DNA from: Natrinema salifodinae
GTDB lineage: Archaea > Halobacteriota > Halobacteria > Halobacteriales > Natrialbaceae
Reading direction: 5' to 3'
DNA length: 64,000 bases
Assembly (NCBI RefSeq): GCF_900110455.1
Contig: NZ_FOIS01000001.1
Location: 372,001 to 436,000 of the forward strand
Shown piece by piece: positions 41,461 to 49,277 of this stretch. Both the position numbers and the translations under genes were made by a program. The notes below the pieces were generated by a model. The model had not been told where the DNA came from and ran no database searches. It saw only the letters and a list, made by a program, of their open reading frames with translations. The number at the start of each line of letters is the position of its first letter. Within the stretch, counting starts at the first letter, position 1.

Positions 41461-42648
41461 TCAGGCCCGCTCGAGCAGCGCCATGATCGCCCCGCCCCCG
41501 CCGATGCTCATGCCGACCAGGCCGCGGTCGACGTCGGAATCGGCCCGCAACTGGGAGGCCAGGCTTGCGGCGAGCATGCCGCCGGAGGCACCGATCGGGT
41601 GGCCGAACGCGACCGCGCCGCCCTGGGGGTTCATCTTCTCCCGCGGAATCCCGAGGCGGTCCATGACGTACACCGACTGCGCGGCGAAGGCCTCGTTGAT
41701 CCAGAAGGCGTCGACGTCGTCGACCGCCAGGTCGTTTCGCTCGAGCAGTTCCTCGACGACGTCGCCGACGGCCTCGTTGAACCGGTCCGGATCGCGGTAG
41801 GCGGTCGCGTAGTCGACGAGCGTCGCCAGCGGGTCGAGGCCGCGCTCCGCGGCCGTCTCGCCGTCGGCCAGCAGGACCGCGCCGGCCCCGTCGCTTAACT
41901 TCGAGGCGTTGCCGGGCGTGATGGTGCCGTCCTCGCGGAACGAGGTGGGGAGGTCGGCCAGGTCCGCCGGGGTCGACTCGGGTCGGGGGCCCTCGTCCTG
42001 ATCGACGGTTTCGCTACTGGTCTCGACGGGAACGATCTCGTCGTCGAACGCGCCCGATTCGATCGCTTCCGCGGCCAACTGGTGGCTCTCGAGCGCGTAC
42101 TCGTCCTGGGCCTCCCGGGGGACGTCCTCGCGGTCGACCAGGCGCTCGGTGATCTCGCCCATGTGGACGTCGAGGGTGACGTCCCACAGCGAGTCGAGGA
42201 GCATCGAGTCCTCGAGTTCGACGTTTCCGTACCGGCGTCCCTTCCGATAGCCCGGAAGGATCCACGGCGCGTTCGACATGGACTCGAAGCCGCCGGCGAT
42301 CGCGATCTCGGCGCGTCCGGCCGCGATCCGATCGGCAGCGAGCGCGATCGCACTCAGTCCCGATCCCGAGGCCTCGTTGATCGTCGTCGCCCGCGTGTCG
42401 TTGGGCAGCGACGATTCGACGACGACCTGGCGACCCGGCACCTGACCGATGCCGGCCTGGATGGCATTGCCGAGGCTCACCCAGTCGACGTCCGCGCCGG
42501 GAACGTCGATGCGATCGAGGAGTCCGTCGAGTGCCGTCCGTCCCAGTTCGACCGCGTCGACGTCCGCGAGCGATCCCAGCAACGTCCCGTGCGGCGTTCG
42601 CGCGCCGTCGACGAGAACGACCTCGGTGGCGGTGTCAGATCTTGCCAT
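41461..42648 (-). CDS. Thiolase-family acetyl-CoA acyltransferase with Ser at the nucleophile site
   Basis: This 395-residue thiolase has the order of thiolase motifs: INEASGSGLSAI (residues 90-101), AGGFESMSNAP, WINEAFAAQSV, GGAVAFGHPIGASG (His350) and GMSIGGGGA. The usual nucleophile Cys is Ser94, and the second active-site Cys is Ser381. A Ser-His-His triad has been reported for haloarchaeal beta-ketothiolases with an alpha/beta subunit make-up. No DUF35-type partner gene is adjacent here. It likely makes or cleaves acetoacetyl-CoA or a longer 3-ketoacyl-CoA. The ATG at 42648 begins the conserved domain. Confidence 0.88.
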   Translation of the reverse strand: MARSDTATEVVLVDGARTPHGTLLGSLADVDAVELGRTALDGLLDRIDVPGADVDWVSLGNAIQAGIGQVPGRQVVVESSLPNDTRATTINEASGSGLSAIALAADRIAAGRAEIAIAGGFESMSNAPWILPGYRKGRRYGNVELEDSMLLDSLWDVTLDVHMGEITERLVDREDVPREAQDEYALESHQLAAEAIESGAFDDEIVPVETSSETVDQDEGPRPESTPADLADLPTSFREDGTITPGNASKLSDGAGAVLLADGETAAERGLDPLATLVDYATAYRDPDRFNEAVGDVVEELLERNDLAVDDVDAFWINEAFAAQSVYVMDRLGIPREKMNPQGGAVAFGHPIGASGGMLAASLASQLRADSDVDRGLVGMSIGGGGAIMALLERA

Positions 42649-42808
42649 GAGGTTCGGATCCACGCGGAATCGAATCAAGGTTGGCGGTGGCGTTGACGAT
42701 CGCGACGAGAGCGCGCCGGCTCGTCGATCGAACGGATCGGACAGCGGATAGTATACTGCCGCTGATGTCGGAAACAATCAGATAATTCACTGGAAAAGGA
42801 CACAAATG

Positions 42809-42820
42809 TCTAGTACTAGA
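42809..42820. promoter_or_regulatory. 12-bp palindrome TCTAGTACTAGA
   Basis: A perfect palindrome in the AT-rich region 69 bp before the small zinc-ribbon gene start. Confidence 0.4.
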
Positions 42821-42847
42821 GTAATAAATTACACAAGTGGCGCAAGG

Positions 42848-42854
42848 TATTTAT
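42848..42854 (+). promoter_or_regulatory. TATA box of small zinc-ribbon gene
   Basis: TATTTAT in GGTATTTATTG lies 34 nt before the ATG at 42889. Confidence 0.6.
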
Positions 42855-42867
42855 TGAAATGACCGAC

Positions 42868-42883
42868 ACTGTCCGGTGACAGT
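42868..42883. promoter_or_regulatory. Inverted repeat ACTGTC-CGGT-GACAGT over the likely transcription start
   Basis: Perfect 6-bp arms lie between the TATA box and the ATG at 42889. An operator at this position would block initiation. As a 5' mRNA hairpin it would sit just before the start codon. Confidence 0.45.
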
Positions 42884-42900
42884 CACGAATGGCAGTACTA
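42880..42900. repeat. 21-nt sequence shared with 57870-57890
   Basis: Starts CAGTCACGA and ends GGCAGTACTA; 20 of 21 bases match the copy at 57870-57890. This copy covers the start codon of the zinc-ribbon gene. Confidence 0.6.
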
Positions 42901-43053
42901 GACGATCTCATCGAGTGGATCGGCGGCGGTCGAGGGACGGGGGAACGAACGCGCGTTCACTACGAGTGTCGCCACTGCGGGACGACGCTCTCGAAGCGTG
43001 ACACGACCTGTCCGACCTGCGGATCCGACGAAATAGCGGTCATTCCCCTCTGA
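42889..43053 (+). CDS. Small zinc-ribbon protein (54 aa)
   Basis: A short gene starting ATGGCAGTACTAGAC and ending TGA. It encodes a 54-residue protein with MAVLDDLIEWIGGG, a basic spacer and a zinc ribbon YECRHCGTTLSKRDTTCPTCGSDEIAVIPL. It resembles the C-terminal ribbon of the protein at 22172-22390. A TATA box and inverted repeat precede it. It is likely nucleic-acid or protein binding, with unknown function. Confidence 0.75.
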   Translation: MAVLDDLIEWIGGGRGTGERTRVHYECRHCGTTLSKRDTTCPTCGSDEIAVIPL

Positions 43054-43115
43054 CCGCACCCCTTGCGGTCTTCACGACGGGATCGCGGCCGTTCCGCTCC
43101 GGACGCGAGGCGCGG

Positions 43116-43715
43116 TCAGAGGTCCTCCGGTTGCGTGCCGATTCCCTCCGGCCACCCCGGCGGCTCGGCCGCGGAGGGCTGGGCGTGCTCGCGTTTCAGG
43201 ACCATCGGCGTCCGCTCGAGGGAGAGCACCAGGTCGCCGTGTTGGTTGTACGCCCGAAGTTCGGTCTCGACGATGCCGACGTGATCGCGAGACTCGAGGT
43301 CCCGCTTCGAGAGCACCTCGCTCTCGGCGAAGATGGTATCCCCGTGAAAAACCGGCTCGTGGTGGCGGACATCGTCGTAGCCGAGGTTCGCGGTGGCGTT
43401 GACCGAGACGTCGATGACGCTCATCCCGACGGCCAGGGCGATGACGAACGTGCCGTCGACCAGGCGCTCGCCGAACTCCGTCTCGGCGGCGTAGGCCTCG
43501 TTGAAGTGCATCGGGTTGAGATTCATCGTCAGGTTGGTCAGCCAGACGTTGTCCGTCTCGGTGACCGTGCGGCCGAAGGGGTGCTTGTAGATGTCGCCGA
43601 CCGCGAAGTCCTCGTAGTAGCGGCCGTGCCAGCCGGCGACGAGTCGCTTGTCGGTCGCGTCGTCGGCGCTATCGCTCGGTTCCCGTTCGGCCCCTTCCTC
43701 GGTATCGTCTGTCAT
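43116..43715 (-). CDS. MaoC-like hot-dog-fold hydratase
   Basis: This 199-residue protein has HGRYYEDFAVGDIYKHPFGRTVTETDNVWLT at the start of a single hot-dog domain. The helix LTMNLNPMHFNEAYAAE occupies the position of the hydratase-2 motif. The usual Asp before NPxH is Asn here, as in some mesaconyl-CoA hydratase-like members. Hydration of an enoyl-CoA is likely; mesaconyl-CoA or a related acid is possible. The thiolase gene about 470 bp away is on the same strand but separated by the zinc-ribbon gene. Confidence 0.78.
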   Translation of the reverse strand: MTDDTEEGAEREPSDSADDATDKRLVAGWHGRYYEDFAVGDIYKHPFGRTVTETDNVWLTNLTMNLNPMHFNEAYAAETEFGERLVDGTFVIALAVGMSVIDVSVNATANLGYDDVRHHEPVFHGDTIFAESEVLSKRDLESRDHVGIVETELRAYNQHGDLVLSLERTPMVLKREHAQPSAAEPPGWPEGIGTQPEDL

Positions 43716-43958
43716 GGATTCGGTTCGTGCATCGTGAACCGCGACCGTAGTCCCATCGGTCGGCCGCTCGCCCGTGTGGCGAGCTAGCAGACCGGAGCGT
43801 ATGAATGAGGAGCGACGCTCGGAGACCGCGGTGTGTCGCGCAGACGGTTGGCAGAAGGGTAGCAGAAGTCGGACAGCGGGCTGCTCTCGTTCGGACGAAC
43901 GAACGGAGTCGTCTCGTAAAGCCCCGTGTTCCTGTCTCCGCGATAGCGGATCGTCGCC

Positions 43959-44606
43959 TCACACGTCGGTCCGGTGCGGACCACTCGACCGCGTCGCAAG
44001 TCGCGCTCCGGCTCGGGTCGTGACGGCCGTCGCCAGCACGAACAGGAGCGTGATGAGCGACCCGAGGACCAGGCCGGAGAGCGTGAGGACGCCGAGTTGG
44101 GCGGCGAGCAACAGACTGAGGCTCGCGGCGGTTGCCGCGCTGTAGTAGGTTGTATCGGACCGAACGGCGGCGCCGTCCGCCTCGGATTCTCGCCGATCCC
44201 GGTCCGTTCGATGGGACTCCTCGCTCGACACTTCGAGATAGGGCCGGAACACCTCCAGCCGGTCGGTCGGTCGCACGATTCCGCGGGGTTTGTCGTACTC
44301 GATGACGTCCTGTTCGTCCAGTTTCGGCAGGTGCGACTGGTACAGCGGGATGTACACGCGCTGGCGCTGCGTGGACGTCAGGTTCGCCACTGTCGTCTCG
44401 TTTTCCTTCGCCGCGACGTATTCCGCGACGTCGCGCATCTTTACGGGGTTGTCTTTCTCGAGTAGATACCTGATCGCGTCCCGTCTCCGATTCGTCTGGA
44501 GGACGTGAAAGATATCGTCCGGTGTGAGCTCGGATGGCTCGTCGGCTCCCGCCGTATTGGAGGATGACTCGGAAGAGCGGGGGTGACTGTCAGCTTTCAG
44601 GGTCAT
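43959..44606 (-). CDS. Winged-helix protein with C-terminal membrane helices (DUF7344-type)
   Basis: This 215-residue protein has DDIFHVLQTNRRRDAIRYLLEKDNPVKMRDVAEYVAAKENE and STQRQRVYIPLYQSHLPKLDEQDVIEYD (winged helix), then two hydrophobic helices near residues 155-200. It is a third paralogue of 28330-28866. A GTG 3 codons upstream is an alternative start. AAAAGTTTACG about 33 nt upstream is a good TATA element. Confidence 0.78.
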   Translation of the reverse strand: MTLKADSHPRSSESSSNTAGADEPSELTPDDIFHVLQTNRRRDAIRYLLEKDNPVKMRDVAEYVAAKENETTVANLTSTQRQRVYIPLYQSHLPKLDEQDVIEYDKPRGIVRPTDRLEVFRPYLEVSSEESHRTDRDRRESEADGAAVRSDTTYYSAATAASLSLLLAAQLGVLTLSGLVLGSLITLLFVLATAVTTRAGARLATRSSGPHRTDV

Positions 44607-44945
44607 GCGCTGCACTCGGAGAGGGAAACTATGCCATCGTAAACTTTTCGCAACTAAATTCTAACTAATACATCCCATAACGTTCTCTGTGCCAACACAT
44701 ACAGGACCATTATTTTATTGCAAGTACAAAAACAAGTATTCAGGTCCGCTGCTCGCCGCACCGCGAGGGGACCGTAATCGTCGTCTCGGACCGCGTCGTC
44801 CGTCTATCCTGAGAGTCTAACTTGAGCGTGATAACCGTATTCCCAACAGTATTTGGTGCGAGAGGCTCTCCCTCCCGAGAGCAATTCGAGAACTCGACGA
44901 ACGCAAGCGGCCGTCAAAATCCCGACAAACGGGCGTTCGAACCGT
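44607..44945. other. AT-rich intergenic region
   Basis: This 339 bp gap includes the promoter of the winged-helix gene and a long AT-rich stretch (44640-44740), then the 3' flank of the ferredoxin-like gene. Nothing else is supported. Confidence 0.5.
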
Positions 44946-45275
44946 CTATTCGTCGTCGACGCGATTGGCGTTCGGCCCGAACGCTGACGCGAGCAGTTCG
45001 GGGACGTCGCCGGGCGTAACGTCGGAGTACCAGGCGTCGTGGGGCTGGATCGAGAGCGCGGTTCCGTTCTCGCTGCACAGTCCCAGACACGACGTCGTGC
45101 TGACGGAGACCGCCGTCCAGAATGCGTCCCGTTCGCGCAACCAGTCTTTGACCGCGGCGACCGTCTCGTCGGCGCCGGCCCCGCCGCAGGCCGCGTGCTC
45201 CGACTCGCGCTCGTTCGCACAGACGAACACGTGTGCGTCGAGGCGCTCGCGGTGGTGTTCGGTTCGATCCTTCAT
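44946..45275 (-). CDS. Thioredoxin-like [2Fe-2S] ferredoxin domain protein
   Basis: This 109-residue protein has a four-Cys pattern (HVFVCANE ... AACGG ... TTSCLGLCSENG, i.e. Cys-x(n)-Cys ... Cys-x3-Cys) and WYSDVTPGDVPELLASAFG, matching thioredoxin-like [2Fe-2S] ferredoxins. It starts 4 bp inside cbtA. In Halobacteria such proteins often accompany cobalt/cobalamin genes, which suggests redox support for cobalt or corrin handling. That role is inferred from position. Confidence 0.8.
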   Translation of the reverse strand: MKDRTEHHRERLDAHVFVCANERESEHAACGGAGADETVAAVKDWLRERDAFWTAVSVSTTSCLGLCSENGTALSIQPHDAWYSDVTPGDVPELLASAFGPNANRVDDE

Positions 45276-46054
45276 GGGCTGGTCAGCAGGTCCTCGTGTC
45301 GTTCCGCAGCGGCCCGTACGTCGGCCCGCGTCTGGAGCCATCCGAAACAGCCGGCGACCAGCGCCCAGAGCGCGGCCTGGCTGAGCGCGGTTAGCCCCCG
45401 GAACGCGGTCACGAGGGCGGCCGGCAGCGCGCCGGCGTCCACGATGGTCGGCGCCGCGATCGACGTCGCGGCGACGAGAACGACGATCGGGACCGCCGCC
45501 GTCACTACCCCGACCCGGCGGCTTCGCGCCGCGCCGCGCCCGTAGCCGTAGATCGACGCCGCGGCGACGAGCGTGCCGACGGCCATCATGCCGACGTAGA
45601 TCGCGATCCGGGTCGTCGGATCGAACGCTTGATCGGCGCCTGGCGTCGCCGGCGGGAGCACCAGCCACGGCGCGACCGAGACCGCGAGAAAGCCGGCACC
45701 GGCGAGTACGTAGGCCTTGAGACTCCCGCGGCCGGGCAGAGCCGGCTCGAGGAAGTAGAAGGCCAGCGCGAACGCGCCGCCGAGCAGGATACCCCAGAGG
45801 ACGCCGCTACCGACGCTGACGAGCGCGGTCGTGGTCTCGCTTACCGCGTGGGCGTGGTCGCCGGCGGCGTGTGCGTGTTCACCGGCCGCGTGCGCATGAT
45901 CGGCGGCGTGTGCGTGCTCGTGACCCGAACCGGCCTCGGCGAGGTCCTCCATGTACCCGACCAGCGGGTTCGCGACCAGCGCCATATACGCGCCGTAGGC
46001 GAGTCCCCCGATCGCGCCGGCGAGGACGCCGCGCTCGAGGTAGTCAACGAACAT
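45272..46054 (-). CDS. cbtA: Predicted cobalt transporter subunit CbtA
   Basis: This 260-residue membrane protein starts MFVDYLERGVLAGAIGGLAYGAYMALVANPLVGYMEDL, the typical CbtA opening. Five or so helices follow. A His-rich loop between helices 1 and 2 (GHEHAHAADHAHAAGEHAHA, with further repeats) has more than ten His and could bind metal. CbtA and CbtB are predicted to form a cobalt uptake system for cobalamin synthesis. It is preceded by cbtB with a 5-bp gap. Confidence 0.88.
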   Translation of the reverse strand: MFVDYLERGVLAGAIGGLAYGAYMALVANPLVGYMEDLAEAGSGHEHAHAADHAHAAGEHAHAAGDHAHAVSETTTALVSVGSGVLWGILLGGAFALAFYFLEPALPGRGSLKAYVLAGAGFLAVSVAPWLVLPPATPGADQAFDPTTRIAIYVGMMAVGTLVAAASIYGYGRGAARSRRVGVVTAAVPIVVLVAATSIAAPTIVDAGALPAALVTAFRGLTALSQAALWALVAGCFGWLQTRADVRAAAERHEDLLTSP

Positions 46055-46059
46055 CGTGA

Positions 46060-46245
46060 TCAGTGGCAGGTCACGCCGGCCGCGTGCCGGAAGTTGTGCA
46101 TCGCGTCGTGTGCCAGCGGTTCCTGCAGGAAGAGCAGCGTGAACGAAAGCGCCGCGACGAACGCGAAGACGGCCAGCAGCTGGCCGGTCGTCAGCTCGTC
46201 ACGTGCGGTCCCGAGTCGATCGTGAACGGTGTCGGTCGTCGTCAT
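46060..46245 (-). CDS. cbtB: Predicted cobalt transporter subunit CbtB
   Basis: This 61-residue protein has one membrane helix (LLAVFAFVAALSFTLLFLQ) followed by PLAHDAMHNFRHAAGVTCH, the conserved His-rich tail of CbtB. It is the first gene of the leftward cbtB-cbtA-ferredoxin operon. The tail probably captures Co(II) for the CbtA channel. Confidence 0.9.
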   Translation of the reverse strand: MTTTDTVHDRLGTARDELTTGQLLAVFAFVAALSFTLLFLQEPLAHDAMHNFRHAAGVTCH

Positions 46246-46273
46246 GCAAGTAAGATTTCTCTACTGAAACTGC

Positions 46274-46283
46274 GATTGTAAAA
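46274..46283 (-). promoter_or_regulatory. TATA-type promoter of cbt operon
   Basis: The minus strand reads TTTTACAATC, 28 nt before the ATG of cbtB at 46245. Confidence 0.55.
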
Positions 46284-46453
46284 CTACCGGTCGGACGTCG
46301 GCGGCGCGAACTCGACTTCCGTCGACTACCCGGCGGAAAGACGAATCGAATGTCACGAGCAGTGCCAGCGAAATCGCGGAAACGAATGCCGGCCGGCGGA
46401 TAACGAAATCGTTTTCCTACGGCTACCGCTTGAATCGACTAACAACGAGAGCC

Positions 46454-46501
46454 ATGAGTACCGAACGACGGTCACCAGGAGGGAGACGCTGTGGCGGTTG
46501 A
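46454..46501 (+). other. 15-codon upstream ORF overlapping the mrpE start
   Basis: ATG at 46454 opens MSTERRSPGGRRCGG and stops at 46499-46501, past the GTG start of mrpE at 46491 in another frame. Translation of this ORF would end right at the mrpE start region and may couple to it. Confidence 0.35.
46477..46483 (+). promoter_or_regulatory. Strong Shine-Dalgarno AGGAGGG
   Basis: AGGAGGG is 7 nt before the GTG at 46491 and fixes that start codon. Confidence 0.7.
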
Positions 46502-47525
46502 ACGCCTGCTCGTCCCGCTGTCGGACACGGTGACCGTCCGGCAGACGGTCGGCTACGCCGTCCAGTCCGGCCTCGAGCGGGCCGATTCGTTCGAGTGCCA
46601 CCTCGTCGTCGCGCTGCCCTACGACGCCAACGCGCCCGAGAGCGACCTCCATCGCGAGGACGCCGAGGAGCTACTTTCGCGGGCGCGAAACTGGGTCGAG
46701 GAAGACGCCGGCGACGCCAACGTGACGATCGAAACCGCGACGCTGGGCGCCGACGAGTACCTCTTCGGCCCCCGCGACTACGCCGAACTCTTCGACGACT
46801 ACGCCGACGACCACGGAATCGATCGCGCGATCATCGATCCCGAGTACCAGCCGGGCGTCACCGCCCAGATGCTCCAGCCGCTCGAGCGCGAACTCGATCG
46901 CGTCGGCCTGGCCTACGACGAGGCGCCGGTCGAGCGGCCGGCCCGCCACGGGCGACTCGTCTGGAATCGCGAAGGGTTCGACCGACTGTTCGCGACGTTC
47001 TGGATCTCGTTCGGATTCTACCTCGTGCTCGGAGATCCGTTCTACTGGTTCGACCTCGTCACCGGCGCGGCCGTCGCCGCGATCGTGGCCGTCTCGCTGG
47101 GCCACGTGACGTTTACGGTGCCGCTCGATCGCGTCGAGTCGCCGCTCCGGACCCTACGCTTTGCGGTCTACATCCCGTATCTACTCTGGGAGATCGTCAA
47201 GGCCAACATCGCGGTCTCGGCCGTGATCCTCCGCCCGTCGATGCCGATCGAACCCACGCTGACGCGGGTCAATTCCCGCGTCCGCGGCGGGCTACCGCTG
47301 ACCGCCCTGGCCAACAGCATCACGCTCACGCCGGGAACGCTGACGGTTCGGGCAACCGATCAGCAGCTGCTCGTCCACACGCTGATCCCCTCCGCCCGCG
47401 AGGACCTCTTCGACGGGGGGCTCGAGCGCGCGATTCGGTTCGTCTTCTACGGTCGCGATTCGGCCGCGATTCCGTCGCCGCGCGAGCGCGACGACGCGGA
47501 GATCGTCGGAGGTGACGAGCTGTGA
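46491..47525 (+). CDS. mrpE: UspA-like domain fused to Mrp antiporter subunit E
   Basis: This 344-residue protein starts at GTG. Residues ~1-150 look like a universal-stress-protein domain (VERLLVPLSDTVTVRQTVGYAVQSG, with the Rossmann-like order). Residues ~165-344 match MrpE: ATFWISFGFYLVLGD, IPYLLWEIVKANIAVSAVILRPSM and NSITLTPGTLTVR. MrpE is a structural subunit of the multi-gene cation/H+ antiporter. The fused domain may bind nucleotide and sense energy or stress. It is the first gene of a nine-gene operon whose members overlap or abut. Confidence 0.85.
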   Translation: MAVERLLVPLSDTVTVRQTVGYAVQSGLERADSFECHLVVALPYDANAPESDLHREDAEELLSRARNWVEEDAGDANVTIETATLGADEYLFGPRDYAELFDDYADDHGIDRAIIDPEYQPGVTAQMLQPLERELDRVGLAYDEAPVERPARHGRLVWNREGFDRLFATFWISFGFYLVLGDPFYWFDLVTGAAVAAIVAVSLGHVTFTVPLDRVESPLRTLRFAVYIPYLLWEIVKANIAVSAVILRPSMPIEPTLTRVNSRVRGGLPLTALANSITLTPGTLTVRATDQQLLVHTLIPSAREDLFDGGLERAIRFVFYGRDSAAIPSPRERDDAEIVGGDEL

Positions 47526-47803
47526 CGCCGGCGTCGATTCCGGACATCTTCATGGCCGCGGCCGCGGCCTTCGTCGTCCTCGCGATCGCGATGTTCTACC
47601 GCGCCATCGCGGGGCCGACGGCTCAGGACCGGCTGCTGGCGGTCAACGTCCTCGGGACGAACACGGTCGTCATCCTCGCCCTGCTGTCCGTAGGGCTCGA
47701 CGAGCCGTGGTTCCTCGACGTGGCGCTGATCTACGCGCTACTGAACTTCCTGATGTCGATCGCGATCTCCAAGTTCACCGTCGAGCGAGGTGGGGTCCTG
47801 TGA
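47522..47803 (+). CDS. mrpF: Mrp antiporter subunit F
   Basis: This 93-residue protein has three helices and the MrpF motif IAMFYRAIAGPTAQDRLLAVNVLGTNTV. It starts at a GTG that overlaps the mrpE stop by 4 bp and overlaps the mrpG start by 4 bp. Confidence 0.9.
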   Translation: MTPASIPDIFMAAAAAFVVLAIAMFYRAIAGPTAQDRLLAVNVLGTNTVVILALLSVGLDEPWFLDVALIYALLNFLMSIAISKFTVERGGVL

Positions 47804-48195
47804 TCGAGACGATCCGCTTCTGGGCGATCGTCAGCCTCGTCGGGCTCGGCGTGTTCTTCACGTTCGTCTCGACGGTGGGCGTGCTCCGGCTGCCCGACGT
47901 CTACGCGCGGGCCCACACTGCGTCCCAGACGGACACCCTCGGGGCCGGCCTGGCCCTGGCCGGGGTTGCCCTCGCGCTCGGCTGGCAGCACGCGGCGGTT
48001 TACACCGTCTTGCTGCTGTTTTTCATCTTCGTCACGAACCCGACGGCGGCCCACGCGATCGCTCGCTCGGCCGCCGAGACGGGCGTCGAGCCGCAGCTGG
48101 ACGAAGAAGCATCCGACGCGGCGGGCGGCAAGACGGGGACCGGGTCCGGATCTGAAACCGGAGCCGAAACCGACACGGGAGGTGAGCCGCGATGA
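47800..48195 (+). CDS. mrpG: Mrp antiporter subunit G
   Basis: This 131-residue protein starts at GTG 47800 in a 4-bp overlap with mrpF. It has three membrane helices and the MrpG signature GVLRLPDVYARAHTASQTDTLG, ending with a low-complexity acidic Gly/Thr-rich tail of about 35 residues not seen in bacterial members. Confidence 0.9.
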   Translation: MIETIRFWAIVSLVGLGVFFTFVSTVGVLRLPDVYARAHTASQTDTLGAGLALAGVALALGWQHAAVYTVLLLFFIFVTNPTAAHAIARSAAETGVEPQLDEEASDAAGGKTGTGSGSETGAETDTGGEPR

Positions 48196-48731
48196 ACGCG
48201 TTCGTCTTCTCGCTCGCGGTCTTCGTCCTCGCGTCCGCCGTCGCGACGGCGCTGTTCCGCGACGTGCTGTCGTCGATCATCGTCTTCGGCGCCTACAGCC
48301 TTGGGATGGCGATCCTCTACACGTTCCTGCTGGCGCCTGACGTGGCGATGACCGAGGCCGCGATCGGCGCCGGCGTGACGACGCTGCTGCTGTTACTGAC
48401 GATCGCGCGGACGACCCGACCGGCGACCGACGGACTGTTAGAGCGGATCCACCTGCCGGCGGTCGCCGTCGTCGGCGCGTTCGTCCTCGTGCTGTGCGTC
48501 GCTGTCCTCCCCGAGATGTACGCGATCGGGGGAACGGAGACGCCGGTCTGGTCGAACCCCGACGTGACCCAACACTACATCCAGGAGACCTACGAGCAGA
48601 CCGGCGTCCAGAACGCGGTGACATCGGTGCTTGCCGCCTACCGTGGGTTCGACACCTTCGGCGAGGCGGTCGTCGTCTTCGCCGCCGGCGTCTCGACGCT
48701 GCTCGTGTTGAAACGCGAGGTGTTCGCCTAA
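48192..48731 (+). CDS. DUF4040 subunit (split MrpA C-terminal part)
   Basis: This 179-residue protein has about five helices. FRDVLSSIIVFGAYSLGMAILYTFLLAPDVAMTEAAIGAG is the DUF4040 region that forms part of MrpA in bacteria. Here it is a separate gene, as in the Mbh/Mrp-type complexes of other archaea. The GFDTFGEAVVVFAAGVSTLLVL segment at the end is the usual MrpA/MrpB junction sequence. Confidence 0.85.
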   Translation: MNAFVFSLAVFVLASAVATALFRDVLSSIIVFGAYSLGMAILYTFLLAPDVAMTEAAIGAGVTTLLLLLTIARTTRPATDGLLERIHLPAVAVVGAFVLVLCVAVLPEMYAIGGTETPVWSNPDVTQHYIQETYEQTGVQNAVTSVLAAYRGFDTFGEAVVVFAAGVSTLLVLKREVFA

Positions 48732-49277
48732 ATGTCCCACTCCGTCGACGATACCTACACCGAGAGTCAGGTGATCATGACCGCCGTCAAGATCATCGCA
48801 CCGTTTACGCTCACCTACGGGCTGTTCATGACCTTCCACGGGGGCGACGCCCCCGGCGGCGGCTTCCAAGGTGGGACGATCATCGGCGTCACGGTCCTCA
48901 TGCTGGCCTTCGCATTCGGGATCGAGCCAACCCGCCAGTGGCTGCGCAACTCCCTGCTCGTCGGCCTGGTCACCGGCGGCGTCCTCATCTTCGGCGCGGT
49001 CGGCCTGGCGATGATCGCCCTCGGCGGCAACTTCCTCGAGTTCTACCAGCTCAAGGAAGTTTTCCACGTCAAACCGAAGTGGGGGCTCGAGGCCATCGAG
49101 ATCGGCGGCATCGCGCTGATCGTCTCGGGGGTCATCATCACCCTGTTTTTCGCGATGGCGGCCGGGTTCACGCCCGAACGCCGGGCCGGGCGCGGCGGAG
49201 CCGGCACGGCCGACGATCGGCCGACGTCGCCGCCCGCCGACGCGAATTCGAACGCGGAGGTGAGCGACGATGATTGA
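48732..49277 (+). CDS. mrpB: Mrp antiporter subunit B
   Basis: This 181-residue protein has VKIIAPFTLTYGLFMTFHGGDAPGGGFQGGTIIG, the MrpB signature, four helices and a hydrophilic tail. It begins directly after the TAA of the DUF4040 gene and overlaps mrpC by 8 bp. Confidence 0.9.
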   Translation: MSHSVDDTYTESQVIMTAVKIIAPFTLTYGLFMTFHGGDAPGGGFQGGTIIGVTVLMLAFAFGIEPTRQWLRNSLLVGLVTGGVLIFGAVGLAMIALGGNFLEFYQLKEVFHVKPKWGLEAIEIGGIALIVSGVIITLFFAMAAGFTPERRAGRGGAGTADDRPTSPPADANSNAEVSDDD

